In this document: positions 8,367 to 17,932 of the stretch, piece after piece | Layout of the letters: each line of letters starts with the position of its first letter | How positions within the stretch are numbered: position 1 is the first letter of the stretch | Source: Algicoccus sp048820935 | Lineage (GTDB): Bacteria; Pseudomonadota; Gammaproteobacteria; Burkholderiales; Burkholderiaceae_B | DNA length: 64,000 nt | NCBI RefSeq assembly: GCF_048820935.1 | Contig: NZ_JBMERD010000003.1 | Coordinates: forward strand, 1-64,000 | Direction: 5' to 3' | Notes under the pieces: generated by a model | The model's input: the letters and a program-made list of their open reading frames with translations, nothing else | Databases searched by the model: none | What the model was told of the DNA's origin: nothing | Translations under genes and position numbers: made by a program

Positions 8367-10084
8367 AACGACACGCCTTCTTTGAAAGCCCTGTGACACG
8401 CATTCCCTTGCAGCTTTGGCGAGGGCGATTGGTTTTTGCGGTCATTATGGTGGGCTTTTTGATCTTGCTGGGGCGTGCCGTTTATTTGCAAGGTTTTAAT
8501 CAAGATTTTTTACAGCAGCAAGGTGGCAAGCGTTATGAGCGCACACTGACGTTGCAGCCTACACGCGGAAAAATTCTGGATCGCCAGGGCGTAGTGATGG
8601 CGGCGAGTATTCCGGTCAAAGGCATTACGGCAAACCCAAGATTGGCTGCAAATATTGATGAGACAAATTTAAAGAAGCTGGCCGATCTTTTGGAGATGTC
8701 TCCCAAAGATCTGTCTGAGCGTTTGTCGCATGATCGCAGTTTTTTATATTTGCGCCGTCAAGTGCCTTTAGATCGAGCACAAGAAATTGCCGATTTGCGA
8801 TTGCCGGGGATTTACCAGGAGAATGAAACCAAACGGTTTTATCCTGAGGGGGAGCCCATGGCGCATATTGTGGGTTTCACCGATTTGGATGAGCGCGGGC
8901 AAGAAGGTATTGAACTTGCGTTTGAGGAATATCTGTCGGGGACACCAGGTAGTCGTCAAGTTCTACGTGATCGGCTAGGTCGAATTGTCGAAGATGTGCG
9001 TGATGTCCATCTGGCCACAGACGGCCATGATTTGCAGCTGTCCATCGATACTCGTATTCAGTACCAAGTGCAAAGAGCCTTGGTGAAAGCAGTTAAAGAA
9101 AACAAGGCCACAAGTGCCTCAGCAGTTGTGGTGGATGTGCAAACGGGTGAGCTACTGGCACTTGCGAACTATCCGACCTTTGATCCGAATGATCGATCAA
9201 CATTTCAGGCTTCTCGGATGCGGAATCGTTTGCTCTCAGATACGTTTGAGCCTGGATCGATTCTGAAGCCCTTTACGGTGTCATTGGCGCTCGAGTACGG
9301 ACGCATTACACCAACCACACGAATTAATACAGAGAATGGTCAATACCGCTATCGAGGTAATACGATCCGTGATGTGAGCCGTAATGCCTTCTTAGATCCT
9401 AAGGGTGTGCTCACGAAATCAAGCAACATTGGCATGATTAAAATCTCTGAAACGTTAAGTGCCCAAGAGATGTGGACACGTTTTACAGAGTTGGGTTTTG
9501 GGCAACCGCCTGCCATTGGCATGTCGGGTGCGGCTCCAGGCCGTTTGCGCCCTTGGGAGCGCTGGCGCCCCATTGAAAAAGCAACCATGGCATACGGCTA
9601 TGGATTGTCGACGTCCTTGCTGCAAATTGCGCATGCGTATACGGTTTTTGCGCGTGATGGGGATATGGTGAACCTGACGTTAGTGAAACGTCAAAATCAG
9701 CCAACAACAAGACCCGTGATTTCACCTGAAATGGCGCGACTTGTTCGTGACATGCTGGAGTCTGCAGCAGGGCCTGATGGTGCCAAGCTTGCCAGTGTTC
9801 AAGGATACCGAATTGCTGGTAAGAGCGGTACCGCCAGAAAAATTGTGAATGGCCAATATAGCCAGTCTCAGTATCGAAGCTCGTTTGTCGGCTTTGCCCC
9901 GGCGTCCAATCCGCGAGTTGTGGTGGCTGTGACCGTTGATGAGCCTACCGCGGGCCACTACTATGGTGGCCGTGTGGCTGCCCCTGTATTTGCTGAAATC
10001 ACAGGACGCACATTGCGTTTACTTGGTGTGGAGCCTGATGCGCCTTTTGAGTCCGAAGTGGTGGCTCAGGGGGATGCATCATGA
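8363..10084 (+). CDS. ftsI: Peptidoglycan D,D-transpeptidase FtsI (PBP3)
   Basis: Septum-specific class B penicillin-binding protein, 573 residues, inner membrane with the catalytic domain in the periplasm. It has an N-terminal membrane helix (about residues 23-40), a pedestal domain with the RGKILDRQG motif, and a transpeptidase domain. The three active-site motifs are present: SILK with nucleophile Ser299, SSN at about 353, and KSGT at about 487. It works with FtsW, encoded downstream in the same cluster. It overlaps ftsL by four bases (ATGA) and murE/F by four (ATGA). Beta-lactams of the aztreonam type act on this protein family. Confidence 0.97.
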   Translation: MKRHAFFESPVTRIPLQLWRGRLVFAVIMVGFLILLGRAVYLQGFNQDFLQQQGGKRYERTLTLQPTRGKILDRQGVVMAASIPVKGITANPRLAANIDETNLKKLADLLEMSPKDLSERLSHDRSFLYLRRQVPLDRAQEIADLRLPGIYQENETKRFYPEGEPMAHIVGFTDLDERGQEGIELAFEEYLSGTPGSRQVLRDRLGRIVEDVRDVHLATDGHDLQLSIDTRIQYQVQRALVKAVKENKATSASAVVVDVQTGELLALANYPTFDPNDRSTFQASRMRNRLLSDTFEPGSILKPFTVSLALEYGRITPTTRINTENGQYRYRGNTIRDVSRNAFLDPKGVLTKSSNIGMIKISETLSAQEMWTRFTELGFGQPPAIGMSGAAPGRLRPWERWRPIEKATMAYGYGLSTSLLQIAHAYTVFARDGDMVNLTLVKRQNQPTTRPVISPEMARLVRDMLESAAGPDGAKLASVQGYRIAGKSGTARKIVNGQYSQSQYRSSFVGFAPASNPRVVVAVTVDEPTAGHYYGGRVAAPVFAEITGRTLRLLGVEPDAPFESEVVAQGDAS

Positions 10085-12969
10085 CCCTGTCACGTTTAGA
10101 GCTACAGACTTTAATTGAGCGTTTGCGCCAACAAGTGCCCGCAGGTTCTGCCTTGTGCCTAGATTCCAGAGAGATTCAGGCGGGTGACGTGTTTGTGGCT
10201 TGCCCAGGACTTACGGTCGATGGTCGTGATTATATCGCGCACGCTGTGGCGCGTGGCGCAGCTGCTGTGATTCATGAAGAGGGTTTAACGCCCGAACAAG
10301 CTGATGTGCTTGATGTCGTGGCTGCTTATTCCGTTCAAGGACTTCAGTCAGTCTTAGGCGCATTGGCTGATGCTTGGTGGGATCATCCTTCGTCTGCTTT
10401 GAATGTGATTGCAATCACAGGCACCAATGGTAAAACCACCACGGCTTGGTGGATTGCCTCGGCATTGCGGTTGCTAGGGCATCCTTGCGGGTTGATTGGG
10501 ACGTTGGGACTATTTGGTGCGCATGGAGAGCGTTTGTCACAAGCGTCACTGACCACGCCCAATGTGATTGAAATGCATCGCGTTTTAGCTCGCATGCGAG
10601 ATGAAGGCGCCACGCATGTGGCATTAGAAGCCTCTTCGATTGGACTGGATCAAGGCCGGCTTGATCAGATCCGCATTCACACAGCGGTATTGACCAATCT
10701 CACGCGCGATCATCTCGATTATCACGGTGATATGCAGCAGTACTGGCAAGCAAAAGCTCGTTTGTTTAAGCGTGAAGAACTGAGCCACACGGTGATCAAT
10801 GCGGATGATCAGACAGCACAGTCGTTTAAGGCGCTGACCTCAGCGGCCGTGAGTTTGTACGGTTTATCAGAGACATCTGATCGAGAGCTGGCGTGGCGTG
10901 CACAAGCAGTGCAGGCACAAGATCAGGGTTTGCAGTTTCAGATATGTACCCCTTCGAACTGCTCAGAACTGATTGAAACCACGTTTGCAGGTCTCTATAA
11001 CGTCAGTAACTATCTGGCTGTGGCTGCGACTTTGGCTGGATTAGGTGTGCCCACAGCCGAAGTTTTATCAGTGTTGAGTGATTTGCCTGCCGTGCCCGGT
11101 CGTATGGAGCCGGTGATTTGGGATGAGTTCAGTGCGTCTGATCGCCCGCGAGTCTTTGTTGATTATGCCCATACGCCTGATGCGTTGGAACGGGTGTTGA
11201 ATGCGGCGCGTGACATGGCACAAATGCGCGGTGGCCAGGTCTGGTGCGTGGTCGGTTGTGGTGGCCAGCGAGATCAAGGTAAGCGGGTGCTGATGGGTCA
11301 GGTGCTGGATCAGCATGCTGATCGTTTTGTGGTGACGAGTGACAATCCACGTAACGAAGATCCACAGGCGATTTTGAATGACATTTGGGCCGGAATTACG
11401 CAAACTGACAATGGTTGGCAAGAAATTGACCGCGAATTGGCGATTTTGAATGCGATTTGGGCGGTAAAGTCTGAAGATGTCGTGGTCATCGCTGGTAAAG
11501 GCCACGAAACCTGGCAAGAAAGTCAGGGGGAACGTCGTTATTTTGAAGATAAGCAGTGGGTGCGTTTGGCTCTGTTGTTCTATCGTCAGACTGCAGGCGA
11601 GGTTCCAGCCGTTACGTTAGATTCTCGCGAGATTCGTGAGGGTGGATTTTTTGTGGCCGTGGCAGGTACTCGCACAGATGGCCATGCTCATTTGGCGTCG
11701 GTTGCTCAGCAAGGTGGTGTCGCGGCTTTGGTGTCGCGTGCCGATTTGTCGATTGTGTTACCCCAGATTGTGGTGGATGACACCGTACACGCATTGCAAT
11801 GTTTAGCACAAGCGTGGCGGACTCGTTTTGAGTTGCCTGTCATTGCAGTGACTGGCAGTAACGGTAAAACCACCACCAAAGAAATGTTGACGCAGATTCT
11901 GAGCCATTGGGCGGGCGAGCAAGCCGTCTTATCCACACAAGGCAATCTGAATAATGAATTGGGTGTGCCTTTAACCTTGTTGCGCTTGCGATCTAATCAC
12001 CAGGTCGCAGTGGTTGAGTTGGGCATGAATCATCCAGGTGAAATCGCACAGCTGGCTGCCATGGCACAGCCCACAGTCGGTTTAGTACTCAATGCACAAA
12101 GAGAACACCAAGAGTTTATGTTGACGGTGGATGCCGTCGCTCAAGAAAACGCGCAAGTGTTCCAGGCGCTTGATCATAATGCAACGGCTGTGTTCCAAGA
12201 TCAGCCTCCGTACACCGCGTTGTGGCAGGAACTCGCTGCACACGTCAAACAGCGCTGGAGCTTTGGGCTCGATGCGCAGGCCGATGTCTATGCAACAGAT
12301 ATCGAAATGGTGTCCACAGGATCACAGTTTGTGTTGTGCACAGCTTCAGGGCAATGGCCAGTGAACTTGCCAGTTCCTGGGCAGCACAATATCTACAACA
12401 GCTTAGCAAGCGCGGCTTGTGCGTTTGCAGTGGGTGTCACACCTGAAATCGTGGTGAATGCTTTGTCGTCATTTCAGGCTGCACAAGGTCGTTTGCAATT
12501 GCATCGTCTTCCAAACGAAAGGGTGTTGATTGATGACACCTATAACGCCAATCCAGACTCGGTGCGGGCAGCGATTGATGTGTTGAGCCAGCAGGGACGC
12601 CCCCAAGTTTTGATATTGGGTGATATGGGTGAGGTTGGCGAAGAAGGGCCTGCCATGCATCAAGAAATTGGTTTGTATGCCCGTGAACGTGGCTTAGACG
12701 CGGTTTGGACGGTTGGTGCTGCGAGCGCACTGGCATCTGAAGCGTTTGGTCAGGGTGGTCAGCATTTTGAAGGACATGAGCCAGTGAATGCCAGCATGAA
12801 ACAGTTAGGATTGGCCAGTTTTTTAGTGAAAGGCTCACGGTTTATGCGTATGGAATGCATCGTGAATAATTATTTGACAGACGCTACAGCGGTTGTGTCT
12901 CAACAAGAAATGCAACAAGAAATGCAACAAGAAACGCAACCAAAACAAGGAGATCATCATGCTGGTTGA
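10081..12969 (+). CDS. murE/murF: Fused MurE-MurF: UDP-MurNAc-tripeptide synthetase / UDP-MurNAc-pentapeptide synthetase
   Basis: One 962-residue protein that joins two consecutive Mur ligases. Residues 1 to about 495 are MurE: CLDSREIQAGDVFVA at the N-terminus, the ATP loop ITGTNGKTTT at about 112, and DNPR at 421, the motif of enzymes that add meso-diaminopimelate. From about 500 follows MurF (TLDSREIREGGFFVAVAG) with its own ATP loop VTGSNGKTTTKEM at about 591; MurF adds D-Ala-D-Ala. Both ATP sites look intact, so both reactions are probably active. The MurF N-terminus is shortened relative to free MurF. The last ~25 residues are a Gln/Glu/Met repeat with no Mur-family similarity. The same fusion is known in Bordetella. 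It overlaps mraY by 11 bases. Confidence 0.96.
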   Translation: MTLSRLELQTLIERLRQQVPAGSALCLDSREIQAGDVFVACPGLTVDGRDYIAHAVARGAAAVIHEEGLTPEQADVLDVVAAYSVQGLQSVLGALADAWWDHPSSALNVIAITGTNGKTTTAWWIASALRLLGHPCGLIGTLGLFGAHGERLSQASLTTPNVIEMHRVLARMRDEGATHVALEASSIGLDQGRLDQIRIHTAVLTNLTRDHLDYHGDMQQYWQAKARLFKREELSHTVINADDQTAQSFKALTSAAVSLYGLSETSDRELAWRAQAVQAQDQGLQFQICTPSNCSELIETTFAGLYNVSNYLAVAATLAGLGVPTAEVLSVLSDLPAVPGRMEPVIWDEFSASDRPRVFVDYAHTPDALERVLNAARDMAQMRGGQVWCVVGCGGQRDQGKRVLMGQVLDQHADRFVVTSDNPRNEDPQAILNDIWAGITQTDNGWQEIDRELAILNAIWAVKSEDVVVIAGKGHETWQESQGERRYFEDKQWVRLALLFYRQTAGEVPAVTLDSREIREGGFFVAVAGTRTDGHAHLASVAQQGGVAALVSRADLSIVLPQIVVDDTVHALQCLAQAWRTRFELPVIAVTGSNGKTTTKEMLTQILSHWAGEQAVLSTQGNLNNELGVPLTLLRLRSNHQVAVVELGMNHPGEIAQLAAMAQPTVGLVLNAQREHQEFMLTVDAVAQENAQVFQALDHNATAVFQDQPPYTALWQELAAHVKQRWSFGLDAQADVYATDIEMVSTGSQFVLCTASGQWPVNLPVPGQHNIYNSLASAACAFAVGVTPEIVVNALSSFQAAQGRLQLHRLPNERVLIDDTYNANPDSVRAAIDVLSQQGRPQVLILGDMGEVGEEGPAMHQEIGLYARERGLDAVWTVGAASALASEAFGQGGQHFEGHEPVNASMKQLGLASFLVKGSRFMRMECIVNNYLTDATAVVSQQEMQQEMQQETQPKQGDHHAG
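12901..12936 (+). repeat. Three tandem 12-bp units in the 3' end of murE/F
   Basis: CAACAAGAAATG occurs twice and once as CAACAAGAAACG, directly head to tail. It encodes QQEM-QQEM-QQET in the C-terminal tail of the fusion protein. Copy-number change would keep the frame. It ends about 22 bases before the mraY start codon. Confidence 0.9.
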
Positions 12970-14131
12970 GCTCTTTGCCTGGCTGGCAGAACATCATCAC
13001 CGAGGTTTTGCGGTCTTTGAATACATCACGTTGCGGGCTTTGTTGGCGAGTGCCACGGCGTTGCTGATTGGCTTGGCGTTGGGTCCCTTTGTGATTCGTC
13101 GCTTGGCGCAGTTGAAGATCGGACAGGCTGTACGTCAATATGGCCCACAAACGCATCTCCAAAAAACCGGCACGCCAACTATGGGCGGCGTACTGATTTT
13201 GATTGGGATTGGGATCAGCACTTTGTTGTGGGCAGACTTGAGTAATCGGTTTGTTTGGATTGTTTTACTCGTGACATTGGGATTTGGCTGGATAGGCTGG
13301 CGTGATGATTACCGTAAAGTGGTATACCGCGATCCGGAAGGTATGCCTGCACGTTGGAAGTTTTTCTGGCAAGCCTTGATTGGCTTGGTGGCTGCCGTTT
13401 ATCTGGCGTTTGCGATTTCAGCACCAGCCAATGCAGATCTCTGGCCGTTGTTCCGTGACTGGGTGAGTAGTGGCTTCACCATGCCGTTACCCACACGCAC
13501 TGACTTGATTGTGCCGTTTTTCAAATCAATCAGTTATCCGCTGGGTGTGTTTGGTTTTGTGGCACTTACTTGGTTTGTCATTGTGGGGACGAGTAATGCG
13601 GTCAACCTGACAGACGGATTGGATGGTTTGGCCATTATGCCCACTGTGATGGTGGGTGCGGCGCTCGGTATTTTTGCGTATGTGGTTGGACGCGTGGACT
13701 ACTCGAAATATTTGCTGTTCCCCTATATCCCGGGAGCCGGTGAATTACTGGTGCTGTGTGCTGCACTGGCGGGTGCTGGTCTGGCCTTTCTCTGGTTTAA
13801 CGCGTACCCCGCACAGGTTTTTATGGGCGATGTCGGTGCGTTGGCTTTGGGTGGCATGTTAGGGACGATTGCCGTCATCGTACGTCAAGAAATTGTGCTC
13901 TTCATTATGGGTGGAGTGTTTGTGGTGGAAACCCTGTCGGTCATGATCCAAGTGAGTTATTTCAAATACACCAAACGTCGGTATGGCGAAGGTCGAAGGA
14001 TTTTGCGCATGGCGCCATTGCACCACCATTTTGAAGTCGGTGGTTGGAAAGAAACACAAGTGGTTGTTCGGTTCTGGATCATCAGCATCATGCTGGTGCT
14101 CGTGGGTCTGGCTTCATTAAAGATACGTTAA
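12959..14131 (+). CDS. mraY: Phospho-N-acetylmuramoyl-pentapeptide transferase MraY
   Basis: Integral membrane enzyme that transfers phospho-MurNAc-pentapeptide from UDP to undecaprenyl phosphate, making lipid I. The 390 residues contain about ten membrane segments. Family motifs are visible: KTGTPTMGGVLIL, DDYRKV near the cytoplasmic Asp-Asp site, NAVNLTDGLDGLA with the catalytic aspartates, and MAPLHHHFE, the conserved triple-His loop. The start at 12959 follows AAGGAG and lies inside the end of murE/F; the longer reading from 12893 is just the 12-bp repeat read in another frame (KKCNKKCNKK) and is rejected. Confidence 0.96.
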   Translation: MLVELFAWLAEHHHRGFAVFEYITLRALLASATALLIGLALGPFVIRRLAQLKIGQAVRQYGPQTHLQKTGTPTMGGVLILIGIGISTLLWADLSNRFVWIVLLVTLGFGWIGWRDDYRKVVYRDPEGMPARWKFFWQALIGLVAAVYLAFAISAPANADLWPLFRDWVSSGFTMPLPTRTDLIVPFFKSISYPLGVFGFVALTWFVIVGTSNAVNLTDGLDGLAIMPTVMVGAALGIFAYVVGRVDYSKYLLFPYIPGAGELLVLCAALAGAGLAFLWFNAYPAQVFMGDVGALALGGMLGTIAVIVRQEIVLFIMGGVFVVETLSVMIQVSYFKYTKRRYGEGRRILRMAPLHHHFEVGGWKETQVVVRFWIISIMLVLVGLASLKIR

Positions 14132-14151
14132 CTGGAAAGGATGTTTGAATC

Positions 14152-15663
14152 GTGAGTGAGCGTCGGATTGCGCTTCTGATTGGGTTGGGACAGACGGGTG
14201 CTGCTAGTGCCCGCTGGCTTGTGCGCCAAAATTATTGGGTGCGCTTGCTAGATACGCGTTCCTCGCCTACAGGCTTGTCCGAGCTTCTGGAAGAGTTGGG
14301 CGCAGCCGTTCAGACTGTTCACTTGGGCGATCAGCCCGTGCCAGACACCTTGTTTGAAGGCGTGGATGTGGTCGTGCCTAGCCCCGGGATGTCGATTGTG
14401 AGTGCACCGATGGTCGAGTGGCTCGCGCGTGCGAAACAAGCAGGTGCCGAAGTTGCTGGTGAAGTTGAATTGTTTGCACAAGCTTTACAAGGCTTGGCGC
14501 AAGCACAGAACTACCACCCCAAACTGATTGGCGTCACAGGGACCAATGGCAAAACGACGGTAACCGCCTTGACGCGTCAGATGATTGCACAGTCAGGACA
14601 AACCGTGTGCGCAGCTGGCAATATCAGCCCTTCGGTGCTCGAAGCTTTGATGCATGCACTAGATACAAATAGTTTGCCAAATTATTGGGTCCTGGAACTC
14701 TCGAGTTTTCAGATGATGACGATCCGCTCATTGAAGCTAGAGGCCGGCGTTGTCCTTAATATCAGTCCAGACCATTTGGATTGGCATGGTGGATTACCAG
14801 GGTATGTCGAGGCAAAGTCGCGTTTGCTCAGCATGTCGGCCCAAAAGATTATTAATCGCGAGGACCCAGAGGTGGTCCCGATGGTGGCGAGTCTAGACGC
14901 CACCGACGTATGCAGTTTTGGGGCAGATGAGCCTGTGCTGTCGGGTGATCTGGGTTTAATGGCTGATCAAGGGTTGGTATGGCTTGCAGCTAGCGAAGAT
15001 GATGCCCAGTTCGGGGCAGATGAGCCAGTTCGCCGTCGTGGCAAAGTCGTTGAAGCGACCTCGCGCCAGCCGGGACGTTTGCAACGATTGATGCCAGCTC
15101 AAGCTTTGCAGTTGGTTGGTCAGCACAATGTCATGAATGTTTTAGCAGCTGCTTTGCTCGCGCAGGCTGTGGGGATTGACCGTTCGCCGGTCTTACATGC
15201 GGCAGGTGCGTACGCTGGTGAGCCGCATCGTATGCAGTTTGTGCGCACGATTCAGGGTGTCGATTTTATTGATGACAGCAAAGGCACCAATGTGGGTGCC
15301 ACTGTGGCGGGTCTCGAAGGGTTGACGCAATCTGCTGTGTTGATTGCGGGTGGCGTGACCAAGGGGCAAGATTTTACGGCTCTGGCACAGGTGGTGGCGG
15401 ACAAGGCGATACCAGTTGTTTTAATTGGTCAGGATGTGCAGCAACTGCAGGATGCGTTGCATCAAAAGAATGTTCAAACCATGCATGCTTCGTCCATGCA
15501 GGATGCGGTAGAAAAAGCGTTTAGTTGGGCACAAGCCGGACAGGCTGTGGTGCTTTCGCCAGCCTGCTCAAGCTTTGATATGTTTAGAGATTACGTACAT
15601 CGAGCCATGGTGTATGTCGATGCGGTGCAAGAGTTCGCGTTGGATCAAGGGGAGGTCGCATGA
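14152..15663 (+). CDS. murD: UDP-N-acetylmuramoyl-L-alanine--D-glutamate ligase MurD
   Basis: Cytoplasmic ligase adding D-glutamate to UDP-MurNAc-L-Ala. With 503 residues it is longer than E. coli MurD (about 438). The ATP loop GVTGTNGKTTVTAL is present, as are NISPDHLDWHGG and the C-terminal SPACSSFDMFRDY. The extra length sits mainly in the central domain, around two similar FGADEPV stretches about 35 residues apart (after CS and AQ), a low-conservation insert found in betaproteobacterial MurD by my recollection. The start is GTG with AAAGG about 11 bases upstream; the nearby ATG at 14141 runs into a stop. It overlaps ftsW by ATGA. Confidence 0.95.
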   Translation: MSERRIALLIGLGQTGAASARWLVRQNYWVRLLDTRSSPTGLSELLEELGAAVQTVHLGDQPVPDTLFEGVDVVVPSPGMSIVSAPMVEWLARAKQAGAEVAGEVELFAQALQGLAQAQNYHPKLIGVTGTNGKTTVTALTRQMIAQSGQTVCAAGNISPSVLEALMHALDTNSLPNYWVLELSSFQMMTIRSLKLEAGVVLNISPDHLDWHGGLPGYVEAKSRLLSMSAQKIINREDPEVVPMVASLDATDVCSFGADEPVLSGDLGLMADQGLVWLAASEDDAQFGADEPVRRRGKVVEATSRQPGRLQRLMPAQALQLVGQHNVMNVLAAALLAQAVGIDRSPVLHAAGAYAGEPHRMQFVRTIQGVDFIDDSKGTNVGATVAGLEGLTQSAVLIAGGVTKGQDFTALAQVVADKAIPVVLIGQDVQQLQDALHQKNVQTMHASSMQDAVEKAFSWAQAGQAVVLSPACSSFDMFRDYVHRAMVYVDAVQEFALDQGEVA

Positions 15664-16853
15664 CAGACAGTGTGCGTTATCCCCGTAGTGTGAACGAAGT
15701 GACTCCTGGTCGCACAGCAATTCGCAATTTTGATAAGCCGCTGCTGTTTGTGGTGGTGACTCTGGCTGCATTTGGCATGCTCATGGTGTATTCCGCATCG
15801 ATTGCCTTGGCTGATGGGCCCAATTTTGGTGGGGTGGGTCAGTACTATTTTGTGGGTCGCCATCTTATGTACATGGGTGTTGGCATTTTGTTGGCATTGC
15901 TTGTGTGGTTGACACCACTTGAGGTGATGCAACGAATGACCATTCCCTTATTCATTCTGACGACCATTTTGTTGGTGCTGGTTTTTATGCCCGTCATTGG
16001 TCGGGAAGTGAAGGGCGCTAATCGATGGCTGAGCCTGGGTGTGATTAATTTTCAGCCTTCTGAGCTCGCCAAACTGGCGGTCGTCATGTACGCCGCAGAT
16101 TATGCCGTGCGCAAAAAAGACAAAATGAAAAGCTTTGTGCACGGTTTCTTGCCGATTGCGATTTCAGTCGGAGCCGTCGGTTTGCTTGTGCTGCTTGAGC
16201 CAGATCTGGGTGCTCTGACGGTGTTGATGGCCATTACCGTGGGTGTTTTGTTTTTAGGTGGCATTAATGGCTGGTTGTTTAGTGGCCTTATGCTGCTGTT
16301 GCCGAGCTTGTTTTTCTTGGCCGTCTGGCTGGCACCCTGGCGTCGTGCACGTCTGTTTGCTTATATGGATCCGTGGGATCCAAGCAATATGTATGGCAGT
16401 GCTTATCAATTGTCGCATTCGCTGATTGCGGTTGGACGCGGTGAATGGTTAGGTGTGGGGCTAGGTTCGAGTATTGAGAAACTCCATTACCTGCCAGAGG
16501 CGCACACGGATTTTATTATTTCAGTGATTGGTGAAGAACTCGGGTTTGTCGGCATCGCGCTTGTGGTGATTTTGTTTGCTTTGATGATTCAGCGCATGTT
16601 TGAAATTGGCCGTCAGGCGATTTCGATGGACCGTCTTTATAGTGGTCTGGTCGCACAAGGCGTGGGCATTTGGTTTGGCGTACAAATCTTTATCAACGTC
16701 GGTGTTTGCCTGGGTCTTCTACCCACCAAAGGCTTAACCATGCCGCTAATTAGTTACGGTGGATCCGGTCTGGTGATGAATCTCATTGCCATTGCGTTAG
16801 TCATGCGTGTGGATTATGAAACACGCGTGTTGATGCGAGGAGGTCGCGTATGA
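15660..16853 (+). CDS. ftsW: Septal peptidoglycan glycosyltransferase FtsW
   Basis: SEDS-family polytopic membrane protein of 397 residues that polymerises lipid II at the septum together with FtsI. About ten hydrophobic segments follow a cytoplasmic N-terminus. SEDS signatures are visible: GREVKGANRWLSLG, FQPSELAKLA, the long loop with YLPEAHTDFIISVIGEELGF, and PLISYGGSGLV near the C-terminus. It overlaps murD and murG by four bases each, consistent with coupled translation in the dcw operon. Confidence 0.96.
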   Translation: MTDSVRYPRSVNEVTPGRTAIRNFDKPLLFVVVTLAAFGMLMVYSASIALADGPNFGGVGQYYFVGRHLMYMGVGILLALLVWLTPLEVMQRMTIPLFILTTILLVLVFMPVIGREVKGANRWLSLGVINFQPSELAKLAVVMYAADYAVRKKDKMKSFVHGFLPIAISVGAVGLLVLLEPDLGALTVLMAITVGVLFLGGINGWLFSGLMLLLPSLFFLAVWLAPWRRARLFAYMDPWDPSNMYGSAYQLSHSLIAVGRGEWLGVGLGSSIEKLHYLPEAHTDFIISVIGEELGFVGIALVVILFALMIQRMFEIGRQAISMDRLYSGLVAQGVGIWFGVQIFINVGVCLGLLPTKGLTMPLISYGGSGLVMNLIAIALVMRVDYETRVLMRGGRV

Positions 16854-17932
16854 GTCAGTCGCATACACCTCGCATCTGGATCATGGCTGGTGGCACCGGT
16901 GGACATATCGTGCCAGGGCTGGCGGTTGCGCAAATTTTGAAAGAAGAGGGCAGCCAAGTGAGCTGGCTGGGTAATCCACAGCGCATGGAAGGTCAGCTGG
17001 TTGCACCCACTGGTATTCCCATGATTGCCGTCCAGTTTGCAGCGGTTCGTGGCAAAGGTTTGTGGCGCAAGCTTGTCACGCCTTTTGCACTTGCGGCTTG
17101 GACTTTGCGTGTCTGGATTCGTATGCTGCGCCAACGACCTGATGTGGTTCTGGGTATGGGTGGTTATGTGTCTGTGCCAGGTGGTTTAGCCGCTTGGCTG
17201 GCTCGAGTGCCCATAGTACTCCATGAACAAAATGCGGTGGCGGGCATGAGCAATCGACTCTTAGCACGTCTAGCCGCAACGGTATTAAGTGGTTTTCCGG
17301 ATACGTTAAAAAATGCCACTTGGGTGGGCAATCCAGTGCGTCAGTCGATGCTTGAGCTACCAGCACCTGCGCGGCGTTATGGACAACGGACTGGCCCCTT
17401 GCGTGTGTTGGTGGTTGGTGGCAGTTTGGGTGCGGCTGCACTGAACACTGTGGTGCCGCAAGCGATCGCACAACTAAACCCAGAGAATCGTCCGATTGTG
17501 ACGCATCAGTCCGGTGCATCGCATCTGGATGTGCTTAAAGCTAATTATGAAGCGGTCGGTGTCCAAGCAGAATGCGTGGCGTTTATTGATGACATGGCGC
17601 AAGCGATGGGAGAGGCCGATCTGATGATTTGCCGAGCGGGTGCCATGACGGTTGCCGAAGTGGCTGCTGCAGGTGTGGCTGCACTTTTTGTGCCGTTCCC
17701 TTTTGCGGTGGATGATCATCAGACCGCCAATGCACAGCATCTTGTGGATCATGAAGGGGCTTTGTTGCGAGATCAGAAGCAGCTGACACCCGAATGGTTG
17801 GCGCAATGGTTGAGTGAACAGACCCGAGACAATCTGACGAATATGGCACAACAGGCGCAACAACTCGCCAAACCAGAGGCTGGCAAAGAGATTGCTCAGC
17901 AATGTTTAAAACTCTGGCGGAGAAAACAATGA
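16850..17932 (+). CDS. murG: MurG: lipid II synthase (UDP-GlcNAc transferase)
   Basis: Peripheral inner-membrane GT-B glycosyltransferase, 360 residues, that adds GlcNAc to lipid I to give lipid II. The N-terminal glycine-rich loop MAGGTGGHIVPGLAVA, GMGGYVSVPG and LHEQNAVAGMSNRLLAR are visible, with the second Rossmann half starting at VLVVGGSLGAAALN. The donor-binding segment has ICRAGAMTVAEVAAAG and PFPFAVDDHQTANA. It overlaps ftsW and murC by four bases. Confidence 0.97.
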   Translation: MSQSHTPRIWIMAGGTGGHIVPGLAVAQILKEEGSQVSWLGNPQRMEGQLVAPTGIPMIAVQFAAVRGKGLWRKLVTPFALAAWTLRVWIRMLRQRPDVVLGMGGYVSVPGGLAAWLARVPIVLHEQNAVAGMSNRLLARLAATVLSGFPDTLKNATWVGNPVRQSMLELPAPARRYGQRTGPLRVLVVGGSLGAAALNTVVPQAIAQLNPENRPIVTHQSGASHLDVLKANYEAVGVQAECVAFIDDMAQAMGEADLMICRAGAMTVAEVAAAGVAALFVPFPFAVDDHQTANAQHLVDHEGALLRDQKQLTPEWLAQWLSEQTRDNLTNMAQQAQQLAKPEAGKEIAQQCLKLWRRKQ

